NCBI RefSeq assembly: GCF_923079645.1
Contig: NZ_CAKLPY010000002.1
Location: forward strand, 1 to 64,000
Direction: 5' to 3'
DNA: 64,000 bases
Origin: Emticicia aquatica
Lineage (GTDB): Bacteria; Bacteroidota; Bacteroidia; Cytophagales; Spirosomataceae
Shown here: one piece after another, positions 54,404 to 63,517 of the stretch
Numbering within the stretch: position 1 is the stretch's first letter
Layout of the letters: each line of letters opens with the position of its first letter
Made by a program: the position numbers and the translations under genes
The notes under the pieces: generated by a model
What the model was told of the DNA's origin: nothing
What the model saw: the letters and a program-made list of their open reading frames with translations, nothing else
Databases searched by the model: none

Positions 54404-55159
54404 TTATCTATCAAGTGCCATTATTTGTTTGGCATAATCTGGTGGTAAAAGAGCCATTTTCAAGTACTTATCCAAACTTATTTTTTGCATGAATTTATAG
54501 AATTGCAAGAAAGGTTTGAGCAACAAAATATCGGTAAAACTCAATAGTTTTTTTACATGTGAAGGCACAATTAATTTTTGTCCTTCAAGTAAAATTATGT
54601 ACCGAAGCACTCCTAAATGTTTTTTATATTGTTGATATAAATCAGTCGTAAAGTTACTTTTAAGGAGGTTTTCTTGTAAATGTTGTTCACGAACGCACAA
54701 CCAAGCTTGATAATTTTGGGGCAAATCCTTCAAATTCATTCGCTCTCCTACTCGGTTAAAAACATTAAAAATCTCTTCTTTTTCTTTGTTAGTAAGTCTT
54801 CTTTCAAGCAATTCAAAAGCCGTAATTGAATAATGAATCAACATAAAAAGTACATCTCGATAAGCCCAATCGGGAATCTGAAAACCTCGTTTTTGTTCGA
54901 CGGATTGATGAATTGCAGAAATTTTATCGATGGCATTCAAGGCATTTTCTTGGCTCAAAAAAATAATTTGTTGGGCATAAACTACCGTTGAAAATAATCT
55001 ACCAAGCGGGTCAGCAGGAAGCTTTCCTGTAAAATAAAGCCAATCTACGGCCTTATTTAATGAAAATTCGGCAGCAGCTCCACCGAAAATAAACAAAATT
55101 GTATCGGCACTGCCCCAAATTTTCCGAACGATTGAATTTTCATCAACAAAAGTTTCCAT
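54404..55159 (-). CDS. MpaB/DUF2236-like oxygenase-family protein
   Basis: 251 residues from the ATG at 55159, one base after the DUF2809 stop; an ATG at 55192 would add 11 residues and overlap. The start SIVRKIWGSADTILFIFGGAAAEF is typical of the ER-bound-oxygenase MpaB/DUF2236 family (PF09995), as is PADPLGRLFSTVVYAQQIIF. The family includes latex-clearing and mycophenolic-acid-pathway oxygenases with haem ligated by conserved His; which His serves here is not clear. A haem enzyme role is inference. Confidence 0.78.
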   Translation of the reverse strand: METFVDENSIVRKIWGSADTILFIFGGAAAEFSLNKAVDWLYFTGKLPADPLGRLFSTVVYAQQIIFLSQENALNAIDKISAIHQSVEQKRGFQIPDWAYRDVLFMLIHYSITAFELLERRLTNKEKEEIFNVFNRVGERMNLKDLPQNYQAWLCVREQHLQENLLKSNFTTDLYQQYKKHLGVLRYIILLEGQKLIVPSHVKKLLSFTDILLLKPFLQFYKFMQKISLDKYLKMALLPPDYAKQIMALDR

Positions 55160-55160
55160 G

Positions 55161-55574
55161 TCAATATTGCGTTGGTTTTTGTTTTTCGACATCAGTTTTT
55201 ACCTCAAAACCAAGTGTTTCTTTGTCAAAAAAGAAAACGGCGAATATTCCTAAGGTGTAAGCAAAAATATCACGCCAATCGAATGAATTGCCAAGAATAA
55301 CAACTATAAATTTGTACTTTTTTAAGCCTGAAAAAGCCAAAAAATTGCAGTATTGCAAGAATTCAATAAAATATGCCAAACAAATACTTACTAGAGCAAT
55401 GGTTAAATCTTGGAGATTTAAGAATGATTTTAGCAGAAAAAAGAGAGCAATTACTGCTAAAAAATCTCCAAAAAAAGGACGAATAATAGCATCGTGTACA
55501 TAAAGTGCAATGCCACTTTCTACTATAAGCAGCATTGTAAAAATGACAAAATATTTGAGTTTGAATGTCAGCAT
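55161..55574 (-). CDS. DUF2809 membrane protein
   Basis: 137 residues with four predicted membrane helices. The DUF2809 signature is present: YVHDAIIRPFFGDFLAVIALF near residue 25, and GNSFDWRDIFAYTLGI near 95. Family function is unknown. It is immediately upstream of, and coupled with, the MpaB-like gene. Confidence 0.85.
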   Translation of the reverse strand: MLTFKLKYFVIFTMLLIVESGIALYVHDAIIRPFFGDFLAVIALFFLLKSFLNLQDLTIALVSICLAYFIEFLQYCNFLAFSGLKKYKFIVVILGNSFDWRDIFAYTLGIFAVFFFDKETLGFEVKTDVEKQKPTQY

Positions 55575-55617
55575 TGTTCTAAAATTACATCATTTTAAAA
55601 GGTCGAACCCACAATAA

Positions 55618-56985
55618 TTAATGTTTAAAACCTACATTTTCCCAATCAATTTTTCGAGAAACGTACATCGTTATGGCTAAAATAATAAACAAACCGATGC
55701 TTCCAATCAATAATGCGGTATCTTCTAATTGAATAATCACAAAAACAAAACTATAAAGTGTCAACATGACGGCGGAAATAATGATGGCGGAACGATTATC
55801 ACTAAAAATGCTTTTTGAATAAAGAAATATCAGTCCTAAAGTCATAATAGTAGCCAAAAAATACGCTAGATTGAAACTCAAAACTTCAGAAATTGATACC
55901 AAAAGGGTATAAAAAATACACAAAGCTAATCCAATAAGAATGTAGTTAAAAGGATGAACTTTCTTGCGATTGATGATTTCGATGAAGAAAAACGCCAAAA
56001 ATGTTAAAGAAATTATCAAAATAGCATATTTTGAAGAACGATTCGATTTTTGATAATTATCATTAGGCGTAATAAGTTTTACACCAAACGACGCATTTTG
56101 AAACGATAATGGAGCAATCCCAATCCACTGTTGCGGAAAATCACGATTCAAGTGCAGAACTTTCCAAGAAGCAGAAAAACCTTGTTCAGAAATATTTCTT
56201 TTATCAGGCAAAAATGCACCAATAAAACTTGGATTTTGCCAATTTGATTGCAAACTTACTTCGGTAATTTTACCAACTGGTATAAAATCTATTGCTTCTG
56301 AACCTTTAAGACTTATATCAAAACTAAAAGAGTTTTTGTTTTTTCCTTCATTTTCAATCAAAACTGGTGTTATGATACCAGAAATTTCGTTTTTTTCATT
56401 TTCACCAGTAAGCAATTTTCCACCCGAATTAAACGTAGATTTATTCCCATTCCAATTGAGCGAAACGTCTTCTTCGATTCCTCTTGAGTCAGAAATTGTG
56501 AGCAAAATCGTGGCATCTTTCCAAACTATATTTTCTGGAAGAACATTAAATTTATCAAATTGTATGTTCGAAAAGTCTCCGTTAAAATTCAATTTAGAGC
56601 GATAAACAACAATATCAAAAATACCTCGATTTCGTTTTTCTGGCATCAGTTTTCCTGAAATAGACAATTTATCGGGCAAAAAATAGGCATATGCTAAGGT
56701 TTTTGTTTGCTCAATTTCTTTTTTACCTTGTGTATTTGATTTCTCAACTTTGCTTATTTCATAGTAAGGGATTCTAAGAATCGGTCCAATAAATTGCTGT
56801 TTATTTCCCCATTTTGAACTCACTTCTTGAATAGCTTCGGTCTTTCTGCTTTCTCGTTCATTAATGAGCGAATCAATCATTAATGTTGGAATGAGTAGTA
56901 ATAATATCAAAAAACCGATGAAAAAACCTTTGATTAATGCGGCATTTCGTTCTAAAAATGTTGGTTTTTGTTGGTTATCTTCCAT
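55618..56985 (-). CDS. creD: CreD-family inner-membrane protein
   Basis: 455 residues from the ATG at 56985; the open frame extends 18 codons upstream. An N-terminal helix (ALIKGFFIGFLILLLLIPTLM), a large periplasmic domain with GNKQQFIGPILRIPYYE and NRDFPQQWIGIAPLSFQNASFGVKL (split here by conserved segments), then about six helices in the C-terminal half. These are the hallmarks of CreD (COG4452), which in enterobacteria affects envelope integrity and colicin tolerance. In Bacteroidota it is commonly next to a small winged-helix regulator, as here (57059-57352). Confidence 0.9.
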   Translation of the reverse strand: MEDNQQKPTFLERNAALIKGFFIGFLILLLLIPTLMIDSLINERESRKTEAIQEVSSKWGNKQQFIGPILRIPYYEISKVEKSNTQGKKEIEQTKTLAYAYFLPDKLSISGKLMPEKRNRGIFDIVVYRSKLNFNGDFSNIQFDKFNVLPENIVWKDATILLTISDSRGIEEDVSLNWNGNKSTFNSGGKLLTGENEKNEISGIITPVLIENEGKNKNSFSFDISLKGSEAIDFIPVGKITEVSLQSNWQNPSFIGAFLPDKRNISEQGFSASWKVLHLNRDFPQQWIGIAPLSFQNASFGVKLITPNDNYQKSNRSSKYAILIISLTFLAFFFIEIINRKKVHPFNYILIGLALCIFYTLLVSISEVLSFNLAYFLATIMTLGLIFLYSKSIFSDNRSAIIISAVMLTLYSFVFVIIQLEDTALLIGSIGLFIILAITMYVSRKIDWENVGFKH

Positions 56986-57058
56986 TTGTTTGCAATGTTT
57001 AAAGTTTAAAATATATCCTGAAAGTACTTTTAGTTTCAAAGTAAATTAACAAAAAAAT

Positions 57059-57352
57059 CTACGAACCTTTGATAAACTTTTCTAATTCGTTCAGATGCTC
57101 ATTAAAAGCTTTTTTGCCTTCATCAGTTACGCTGTAAACTGTGCTGGGTTTTCTACCAATAAATTCTTTTTTGAAAGCTATATAATTTGCTTCTTCTAAA
57201 GCTCGCAAATGGGTAGCCAAGTTGCCGTCCGTCATTGACAAAAGGTCTTTCAATACAATGAAACTTACTTCGTCGTTAACCATCAGCACCGACATAATGC
57301 CAAGTCGAGCTTTGCTTTCGAATGCTTTATTAAAGTTTTGTAAAATTTGCAT
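57059..57352 (-). CDS. Winged-helix transcriptional regulator next to creD
   Basis: 97 residues covering one winged-helix domain (HTH in LKDLLSMTDGNLATHLRALE; wing FIGRKPSTVYSVTDEG). It matches the 'transcriptional regulator' DNA-binding family PF13601 (HTH_27-like), often linked to creD. It is 57 bp downstream of a membrane protein gene and 73 bp upstream of creD, so all three are probably one operon controlled by it. Confidence 0.85.
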   Translation of the reverse strand: MQILQNFNKAFESKARLGIMSVLMVNDEVSFIVLKDLLSMTDGNLATHLRALEEANYIAFKKEFIGRKPSTVYSVTDEGKKAFNEHLNELEKFIKGS

Positions 57353-57409
57353 ATTTGGCTGTTAGCATTTTCGCTATTAGCTTAATAATCAATAAGTTAT
57401 ATTCAAAAA

Positions 57410-58027
57410 TCAAGCAGTTATTTTATCATATTTAAAATACATCACAACGCCATAAACAATATGTAATACGCCGAATCCTGCCGCCCAAAAAATCAAATTC
57501 CAGCGAGCTAAAAACAATGAAATGATTCCTAAAACAATTTCACCCATTCCTAAATAATATGTGTCACGAACCGTATATTTACTTGCATTGACCAGTGCGA
57601 TTCCGTAAAAAACTAAAGTAGCGGGAAATGCTATCCAAAAGAAACCATTATAAATAAGACCTAAGCAAAAAATACCTCCCGCAAAAAGTGGAACTAACAT
57701 ACTATTGAGCAAACGTTTTGAAGTTGAATTCCAAACATTTAATCCTTGTTTTCGGGCTTTCCTGATAGTAAAAAATGCACCTGATAACAACGCACCAATC
57801 AAAACGAAAGCGGCATCAATTAAAAGTAATGGTACAATTTCTTGCCTCACAACTGGGTCGAAAAGCAAATAAAGTGCATCAATATGGATTTTTTGATGAG
57901 CATACCACGCTCCCAATAAAGCACATACACCCGCCGAAATACCCGAAAGCCCACTCAATGAAAGGAATTTCGAGGAGCGTTCCATCAGGGAACGAATTTC
58001 TTTTAGATTTTCGAGATGTTCGTTCAT
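57410..58027 (-). CDS. Membrane protein of the creD cluster
   Basis: 205 residues. A short cytoplasmic N-terminus (MNEHLENLKEIRSLMERSSK) is followed by about six membrane helices. No family function is known. It is the first gene of the probable unit with the winged-helix regulator and creD. Confidence 0.75.
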   Translation of the reverse strand: MNEHLENLKEIRSLMERSSKFLSLSGLSGISAGVCALLGAWYAHQKIHIDALYLLFDPVVRQEIVPLLLIDAAFVLIGALLSGAFFTIRKARKQGLNVWNSTSKRLLNSMLVPLFAGGIFCLGLIYNGFFWIAFPATLVFYGIALVNASKYTVRDTYYLGMGEIVLGIISLFLARWNLIFWAAGFGVLHIVYGVVMYFKYDKITA

Positions 58028-58111
58028 AAAACAATGAATGAATTTTGAATGAATAAATGAGCGAATGTTTGAATTCTATTTTCCAAAGCAATTTGAATGA
58101 TTCTTGAATTA

Positions 58112-58471
58112 CTAAAATTTACTGAGAATTTTAGGCAAAAATATAATAATTCCGACAATAACCGCTACAATTGAAACGATTAAAACTGCGGCTGCGGCCA
58201 AATCTTTTACTTTTCCAATGAGTTGATGATACTCTACTGAAACAAAATCACATAATTTTTCGATAGAAGTATTGATAGTTTCAACTGCTAATATTAAACC
58301 AATTTGCATAATAATAATTGTCCATTCAACAGCAGAAATTTTAAGATAAAATCCAGTTAGTAAAACTATTATAGCAGAAAGCAGATGAAATCTTGCATTG
58401 TTTTCTGCTAACAAAAAATGTAATCCAGCAATGGCATAACGGAAACTACGCAACATTTTTAACACTTGCAT
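58112..58471 (-). CDS. dgkA: Diacylglycerol/undecaprenol kinase-family protein
   Basis: 119 residues; an in-frame ATG at 58456 gives 114. Three membrane helices and the DgkA signature: ENNARFHLLSAI and LAVETINTSIEKLCDFV (Glu and Asn active-site pattern) followed by KVKDLAAAAVLI. It phosphorylates diacylglycerol or, as in Gram-positive members, undecaprenol. Its start overlaps the end of the DUF1361 C-terminal frame by 26 bp (11 with the shorter start). Confidence 0.9.
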   Translation of the reverse strand: MQVLKMLRSFRYAIAGLHFLLAENNARFHLLSAIIVLLTGFYLKISAVEWTIIIMQIGLILAVETINTSIEKLCDFVSVEYHQLIGKVKDLAAAAVLIVSIVAVIVGIIIFLPKILSKF

Positions 58472-58805
58472 AACGATTAGGAATTAAAATGAGAATCGAA
58501 ATATATAACACCATTACAACAAGTGTAAAAACTAACGTTATTTTCATTGCCAATGGATTTTGTAATTCGTGAAAAGATTTTCTGGCTAAATAGAAAGGAT
58601 GTGTAAATATATCCCAGCTATTGAAACGAATAAATCGACCGAGATATAATCCAAAACCAGATAAAACAATACTTGCCGAAACAATTATCCAAGCGATTAA
58701 CTTACTTGTCAGGCCATTAAGTACTTGATGTGCCACATATAACGAATATAATCCTGTGCTAATTCCAGCCAATGCTACCATAAAAAACTCACTGTATCGA
58801 ACCAT
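58446..58805 (-). CDS. DUF1361 protein, C-terminal fragment
   Basis: 119 residues from the ATG at 58805. It carries the second half of DUF1361: about four helices including SGFGLYLGRFIRFNSWDIFT (the conserved GRxxRxNSWD block). It overlaps the N-terminal fragment in another frame. Joining it to the upstream frame at the T6 run (58782-58787) gives WFDTVSFLMVALAGIST, a continuous DUF1361 protein. Independent translation by re-initiation is possible because its in-frame ATG at 58783 lies next to the upstream stop. Confidence 0.8.
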   Translation of the reverse strand: MVRYSEFFMVALAGISTGLYSLYVAHQVLNGLTSKLIAWIIVSASIVLSGFGLYLGRFIRFNSWDIFTHPFYLARKSFHELQNPLAMKITLVFTLVVMVLYISILILIPNRYASVKNVA

Positions 58806-59140
58806 ACAATTTGTCCGTTAAATTCGCCTAAATGTATCAAATCAGTGATAATATAAGGAGCATTCGGAAAGAACAAAAGCCATAAACCAAGATTTATTAA
58901 AATGAAGAATTGGTTATATATTCCTTTTTTTGACTTTTGAATTGAGATTCTTCGGGCTATTAAAGCAAAAAAAAGTGGCATCCAAGCTAAGAAAAGATTC
59001 CAAAGTAGATAAATACCTCGTAAATGTCGCGTTTCGATTGTTCGTACGAGCAATAAGAAACAACATAAAGATGAAAGTAAAACCAAACTCAATGTGGCTC
59101 GGCTGATACTAAATGTTAATCGGATTTGATTTGATTGCAT
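58775..59140 (-). CDS. DUF1361 protein, N-terminal fragment
   Basis: 121 residues from the ATG at 59140 (a TTG at 59149 is in frame). It holds the first half of DUF1361: helices and the diagnostic WNLFLAWMPLFFALI and LWLLFFPNAPYIITDLIHL blocks. It ends at TAG 58775-58777 right after the slippery run. The fused product would be about 230 residues, the normal family length. Confidence 0.8.
   Translation of the reverse strand: MQSNQIRLTFSISRATLSLVLLSSLCCFLLLVRTIETRHLRGIYLLWNLFLAWMPLFFALIARRISIQKSKKGIYNQFFILINLGLWLLFFPNAPYIITDLIHLGEFNGQIVWFDTVSFLW
58781..58787 (-). other. Canonical -1 slippery heptamer T_TTT_TTA at the DUF1361 break
   Basis: In the upstream frame the bases read AGT TTT TTA TGG TAG, containing T TTT TTA in the correct phase for tandem -1 slippage, two codons before the stop. 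A -1 shift joins the two DUF1361 halves exactly. One extra T in the run would also join them, so a mutation or a sequencing error is the main alternative. No strong downstream stem was obvious by eye. Confidence 0.6.
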
Positions 59141-59222
59141 TATTTTCAAAAAGAACTTTGTATTGCAAAGTAAATTTCAAAAAACAGAATATGCAAGTAT
59201 TTTTTAAGAAAATAATTGAAAA

Positions 59223-61532
59223 TTAATTTTTCATTACTTTAAATGTTCTGGAAAAATTATCGAAACTAATTTTTAAGAGATACAATCCATCATTTGAATT
59301 GCTTAATTTAGTATCTAACAAAGGCTTTATTTCTTGCCAATAACCCTCCTTTTCAAGCAATAAAACACCGTTGGTGTTATGTAAAGTAGTTTTCAAAATT
59401 TTATTGGTCAACTCATTGATTGGAAAAATATCGACCGAATGTTCGGTTGGATTCGGTCCAACATTTAGGGAAGGTACTTCTATTTCAGTACCAAGCACTG
59501 GTGCAATAACGACACAGGTTGGTTTGATTGTTTTTTCAAAAGTCGAACTCAAACCTTCCGAATCAGTGGCTGTCAGCGTAACTTTATAAAAATAATTTTG
59601 GGTATCACACGGCACGATTCCTAAAACTACGTCGCCAGAGAGTCTATAAAATGAAGTCACAAAATGAATATGGTCATCATGATAAAGCAGCACCGACCAA
59701 ACATAACTCAATTGATTCTGTGCTTGTTCGGCGTCTGTTACAACGGCATTTAGCGTGACTGCAAAATCTTTTATGTTTTCAAAACTATCAATTTTATCAA
59801 GACTCGTATTTAGTATCGTTGGTGGAGTATTATCTACAAATATACTCATCGTTTTGGTTGCAGAAAGCCCAGCGTCATCTGTTACTTTTACGGTTACTGA
59901 GTAGGTTGTTGATTTGCCTTTTGTATCAAAAATATGCGTTGGATTTGCTTCAGTAGCGGTTTTTCCATCACCAAAATCCCATTCATATTTCAGTGCAGTT
60001 CCTTCAGGGTCTTTTGAATCACTTGCTTTGAAGCTTACATTTAAAGGTGCTTTTCCATAAATTGGGGAAGCCGATTGCACAACGGTCGGGCGTCGGTTGG
60101 CATTCGGATTATAAGATAATCGACGAACTTCGTGAATATTTGGATAGAAGTAATTGGTATAATAAATTGCTCCGTCTTTGGGATTAATGGCAAAAGAAGT
60201 TGGGTGAATATCGTTCACGAAATCAATTACTTCGACTGGATTATTTTTATCATCAAACCTAAAAGCCTTTATCCAACCTTCATAATCTCCGTGATAATAA
60301 AGATTTTGGTATTCTCTCGGAAACTGTGAATAGTTATACCAAATACCGCCAATTGATGCTATCCCTGAAAACTTATTACCCTTAAATTGTGGCGAACCAA
60401 CCGCAAAAGCATCACCATTTACAATTCCTTGAGCAAAAGTACCACGCCAATCAATGACAGGTTTTTGATGTATTTTAGGCAAAAATCTAGCATCTTGGTA
60501 CGATTTATTTGTATAATCAATGCCTTCATAAGTTGGCCAACCAAAATTTAGTCCACCTTTTGGAATAACATTTATCTCTTCTCTATGCGACCATCCAACA
60601 TCACCTAGATAAATAATTCCTGGATTTCCATCAATTGCTTTTGCACTTCCAGTATTCGGTTTAAACGAAAACCGAAAAGGATTACGGAGTCCATAACTCC
60701 AAATTCTTGATTTTTGAGAACGAGGTTTTTCGCTTTCATAAAATGGATTTGAACTTAATCCATCACCAGTATTTGGATCAATTCTAAGAACTTTTCCATT
60801 TAAAGAATTAAGGTTTTGACTACGATAAGCATTTATATTTTCTTCAGATTTAATAAAACCTTGGCTAATTGCTTCTAAAAACCATTCGTTTTGAGAATCT
60901 TCCAAGACTCCATCGGTATTGTCGCTTGCCAAAGCACCATCGCCTACGGTTGCAAAAAGCGTTCCGTCCAAGCCAAAAACCAACGAACCAACACCATGAT
61001 TATCAACCAAAATAGGAATTCCTGTGGAAGCCGTTTCACCAATTAAGATTTTCCTTGAAGCCAAATCAACTGTCTTAAAACCACTATTTGCTGTGAGCGT
61101 GTATCGGGTAATCCTTGCAATTGTATTCTGAAAAGGGCTTTCATCATTCGGATTATAGCTTGGTTTTCCGAAATTCAAAACATGGTGTCTTTTCACTACA
61201 TACATTAAATAAACGTAGCCATTTTTCAAAAAATCAGGGTCTAGCACAAAACCGTTCAGTCCGTGGTCGCCATAATCTAATACTTCTAAACTTATATCAA
61301 TGATTGGATTAATTGATTTCTCGCCATTTTCAACAATAAAAACTTTTCCACTTTTCTCCCAAACATACATTCTTCCATTTGCATCAAAAGTAAGTCCAGT
61401 TGGTGTATTAAATTTATCAGTAATCACTTCATCTATGAAGCCAGAAGGTTGGGCAAAAACATTATTACTCAAAAAAAGTACATGAAGAAACAGCGAAATA
61501 CGCAATAAAATATTTTTAGTCTTAGCAGCCAT
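59223..61532 (-). CDS. T9SS-secreted glucose/sorbosone dehydrogenase-like protein with PKD domain
   Basis: 769 residues with a signal peptide (ending VFAQ). The first 480 residues are a PQQ-type six-bladed beta-propeller (LNTPTGLTFDANGRMYV-like start; YGDHGLNGFVLDPDF; IWSYGLRNPFRFSF, the conserved GLRNP motif; GWSHREEINVI). A PKD domain follows (about 485-575: YEWDFGDGKTATEANPTHIF), then an Ig-like module and a C-terminal T9SS sorting domain (NVGPNPTEHSVDIFP). It is a surface or released sugar dehydrogenase candidate; PQQ use and substrate are inferred from the family. Confidence 0.88.
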   Translation of the reverse strand: MAAKTKNILLRISLFLHVLFLSNNVFAQPSGFIDEVITDKFNTPTGLTFDANGRMYVWEKSGKVFIVENGEKSINPIIDISLEVLDYGDHGLNGFVLDPDFLKNGYVYLMYVVKRHHVLNFGKPSYNPNDESPFQNTIARITRYTLTANSGFKTVDLASRKILIGETASTGIPILVDNHGVGSLVFGLDGTLFATVGDGALASDNTDGVLEDSQNEWFLEAISQGFIKSEENINAYRSQNLNSLNGKVLRIDPNTGDGLSSNPFYESEKPRSQKSRIWSYGLRNPFRFSFKPNTGSAKAIDGNPGIIYLGDVGWSHREEINVIPKGGLNFGWPTYEGIDYTNKSYQDARFLPKIHQKPVIDWRGTFAQGIVNGDAFAVGSPQFKGNKFSGIASIGGIWYNYSQFPREYQNLYYHGDYEGWIKAFRFDDKNNPVEVIDFVNDIHPTSFAINPKDGAIYYTNYFYPNIHEVRRLSYNPNANRRPTVVQSASPIYGKAPLNVSFKASDSKDPEGTALKYEWDFGDGKTATEANPTHIFDTKGKSTTYSVTVKVTDDAGLSATKTMSIFVDNTPPTILNTSLDKIDSFENIKDFAVTLNAVVTDAEQAQNQLSYVWSVLLYHDDHIHFVTSFYRLSGDVVLGIVPCDTQNYFYKVTLTATDSEGLSSTFEKTIKPTCVVIAPVLGTEIEVPSLNVGPNPTEHSVDIFPINELTNKILKTTLHNTNGVLLLEKEGYWQEIKPLLDTKLSNSNDGLYLLKISFDNFSRTFKVMKN

Positions 61533-61654
61533 AAAGTGTTGATTTTTAAATCAGACAAAATTATGTAATTACTGCTAAAACAAAGAACCGATAAAGAAAT
61601 AATGAACCGTAAAATAAGTTAATTTTACATTTTAAAAATTATTCGTAGTAGTTC

Positions 61655-63469
61655 ATGTCAGAAATAACATTTGATTATAAAACCGAGCTTCCTAAACTCC
61701 CTGAAGAACCTGGAGTTTATCGTTATTTTGACGAAAATGGTGAAATTATTTATATCGGGAAAGCCAAAAATCTAAAAAATCGTGTAAGTAGTTATTTCTA
61801 TAATTTCAATCGACACGACCGTAAAACTCGACGTTTGGTTATTCATATTCGCAAACTTGAATTTACCATTGTTCCGACCGAATACGACGCACTTTTACTT
61901 GAAAACACACTCATAAAAAAATATCAACCTCGCTTCAATATTTTGCTACGAGATGATAAAATGTATCCGTTTGTGTGTGTAACCAACGAACGTTTTCCGA
62001 GAGTAATTACAACTCGACGCATCGAGGATAAAACAAAAGGCAAACTTTACGGCCCATTTGTTAACTCTAAAGCGATGTACGCTTTGTTAGAAATGTTTAG
62101 CCAATTATATACCATTAGAACTTGTATTTTAAATCTTTCTGAAGAAAATGTTGCTTCAAAAAAATTTAAAATTTGCTTAGAATTTCATATTGGTAATTGC
62201 AAAGGCCCTTGTGAAAACCGCCAATCAGAAGAAGATTATAACAAAGAAGTTGAGCAAGTTCATCATATTTTACGAGGAAATCTTGCTCCTGCCAAACAAT
62301 ATTTCGTGCAGCGAATGCAAGAATCTGCGGCAAAATTGGCTTTTGAAGAAGCCCATCAATTCAAATTAAAGCTCGATTTTCTGCAAAGTTATCAAAGTAA
62401 AGCCACCGTTGTCAATCCTGCAATTAAAGATTTAGACGTTTTTAGTATTGTTTCTGATGAAAATGCGGCATATATCAACTATTTAAAAGTAATTAATGGC
62501 ACAATTACGCAAAGTCAAACTTTGGAAGTAAAGAAGAAATTAGATGAAACAGAAGATGAAATTTTGACAATGCTGATTGTTGAATTAAGGCAATTATACG
62601 AAAGTGAGTCAAAAGAAATTGTAACAAATATTCCGCTTGACATTGATATGAAAGCCGAACTTGCTGTACCTCAAATTGGGGATAAACGAAAGCTGATGGA
62701 AATGTCGCTTAAAAATGTGATGTATTTCCAAAGAGAAAAGGCAGAACGTGAAGCAATTGCAGCGAGCGGAGCAACTAATAAACGAGATAGAGTTTTGGTA
62801 AAACTTAAACAAGATTTACAATTAAAGTCAATTCCTAGACACATCGAATGTTTTGATAACTCTAATATTCAAGGAACAAACCCCGTTTCGGCTATGGTTT
62901 GTTTTATCAACGGTCAACCTTCGGTGAGAGATTATCGACATTATATTCCCAAAACGGTAGAAGGCCCAAATGATTTTGCTACAATGAAAGAAGTGGTTGG
63001 CCGTAGATATGCCCGTTTACTAGAAGAAAAAGCTGATTTACCAGATTTGATTATTATTGATGGTGGAAAAGGACAACTTTCGGCTGCATGTGAAGCACTC
63101 AAAGAATTGAATATTTATGGGCAAATTCCGATTGTTGGAATTGCTAAACGCTTAGAAGAAATCTATTTCCCCGAAGATTCTTTGCCGCTTTATATTGATA
63201 AAAAATCAGAATCGTTGAAACTCATTCAACGTTGCCGTGACGAAGCTCACCGTTTTGGAATTACGCATCACCGTGACCGTCGAAGTAGAAACTTTTTGAT
63301 TAGCAGTCTTGAAAGTGCTCCAGGAATAGGAAAATTAACTGCTACAAAAGTATTGAAACAATTTAAGACCATTTCAAATATCAAAAATGCTCCTGAAGAC
63401 GAATTAATTAAATTAGTTGGAAAAGATAAAACTCACCGAATTAAGGAGTTTTTGGAGAAAGAAAGCTGA
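61655..63469 (+). CDS. uvrC: Excinuclease ABC subunit C
   Basis: 604 residues, the family length. GIY-YIG nuclease (about 14-95: EEPGVYRYFDENGEIIYIGK), Cys cluster-like region (CLEFHIGNCKGPCE), UVR domain (about 205-240, AAKLAFEEAHQFKLKLDFL), RNaseH-like C nuclease (ECFDNSNIQGTNPVSAMVCF; PDLIIIDGGKGQLSAA; FGITHHRDRRSR) and C-terminal helix-hairpin-helix (APGIGKLTATKVLKQF). It makes both incisions in nucleotide-excision repair with UvrA and UvrB; neither is in this window. Confidence 0.97.
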   Translation: MSEITFDYKTELPKLPEEPGVYRYFDENGEIIYIGKAKNLKNRVSSYFYNFNRHDRKTRRLVIHIRKLEFTIVPTEYDALLLENTLIKKYQPRFNILLRDDKMYPFVCVTNERFPRVITTRRIEDKTKGKLYGPFVNSKAMYALLEMFSQLYTIRTCILNLSEENVASKKFKICLEFHIGNCKGPCENRQSEEDYNKEVEQVHHILRGNLAPAKQYFVQRMQESAAKLAFEEAHQFKLKLDFLQSYQSKATVVNPAIKDLDVFSIVSDENAAYINYLKVINGTITQSQTLEVKKKLDETEDEILTMLIVELRQLYESESKEIVTNIPLDIDMKAELAVPQIGDKRKLMEMSLKNVMYFQREKAEREAIAASGATNKRDRVLVKLKQDLQLKSIPRHIECFDNSNIQGTNPVSAMVCFINGQPSVRDYRHYIPKTVEGPNDFATMKEVVGRRYARLLEEKADLPDLIIIDGGKGQLSAACEALKELNIYGQIPIVGIAKRLEEIYFPEDSLPLYIDKKSESLKLIQRCRDEAHRFGITHHRDRRSRNFLISSLESAPGIGKLTATKVLKQFKTISNIKNAPEDELIKLVGKDKTHRIKEFLEKES

Positions 63470-63471
63470 TG

Positions 63472-63508
63472 CTTCGTGGACAATTAGATAAGTCAATTGT
63501 CCACGAAG
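63472..63508. terminator. Terminator between uvrC and the T9SS cargo gene
   Basis: Perfect 14-bp arms cttcgtggacaatt (63472-63485) and 63495-63508 with a 9-nt loop, 2 bp after the uvrC stop and before the convergent gene's stop. The T-tract is weak. Confidence 0.75.
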
Positions 63509-63517
63509 TTCTCAAAT

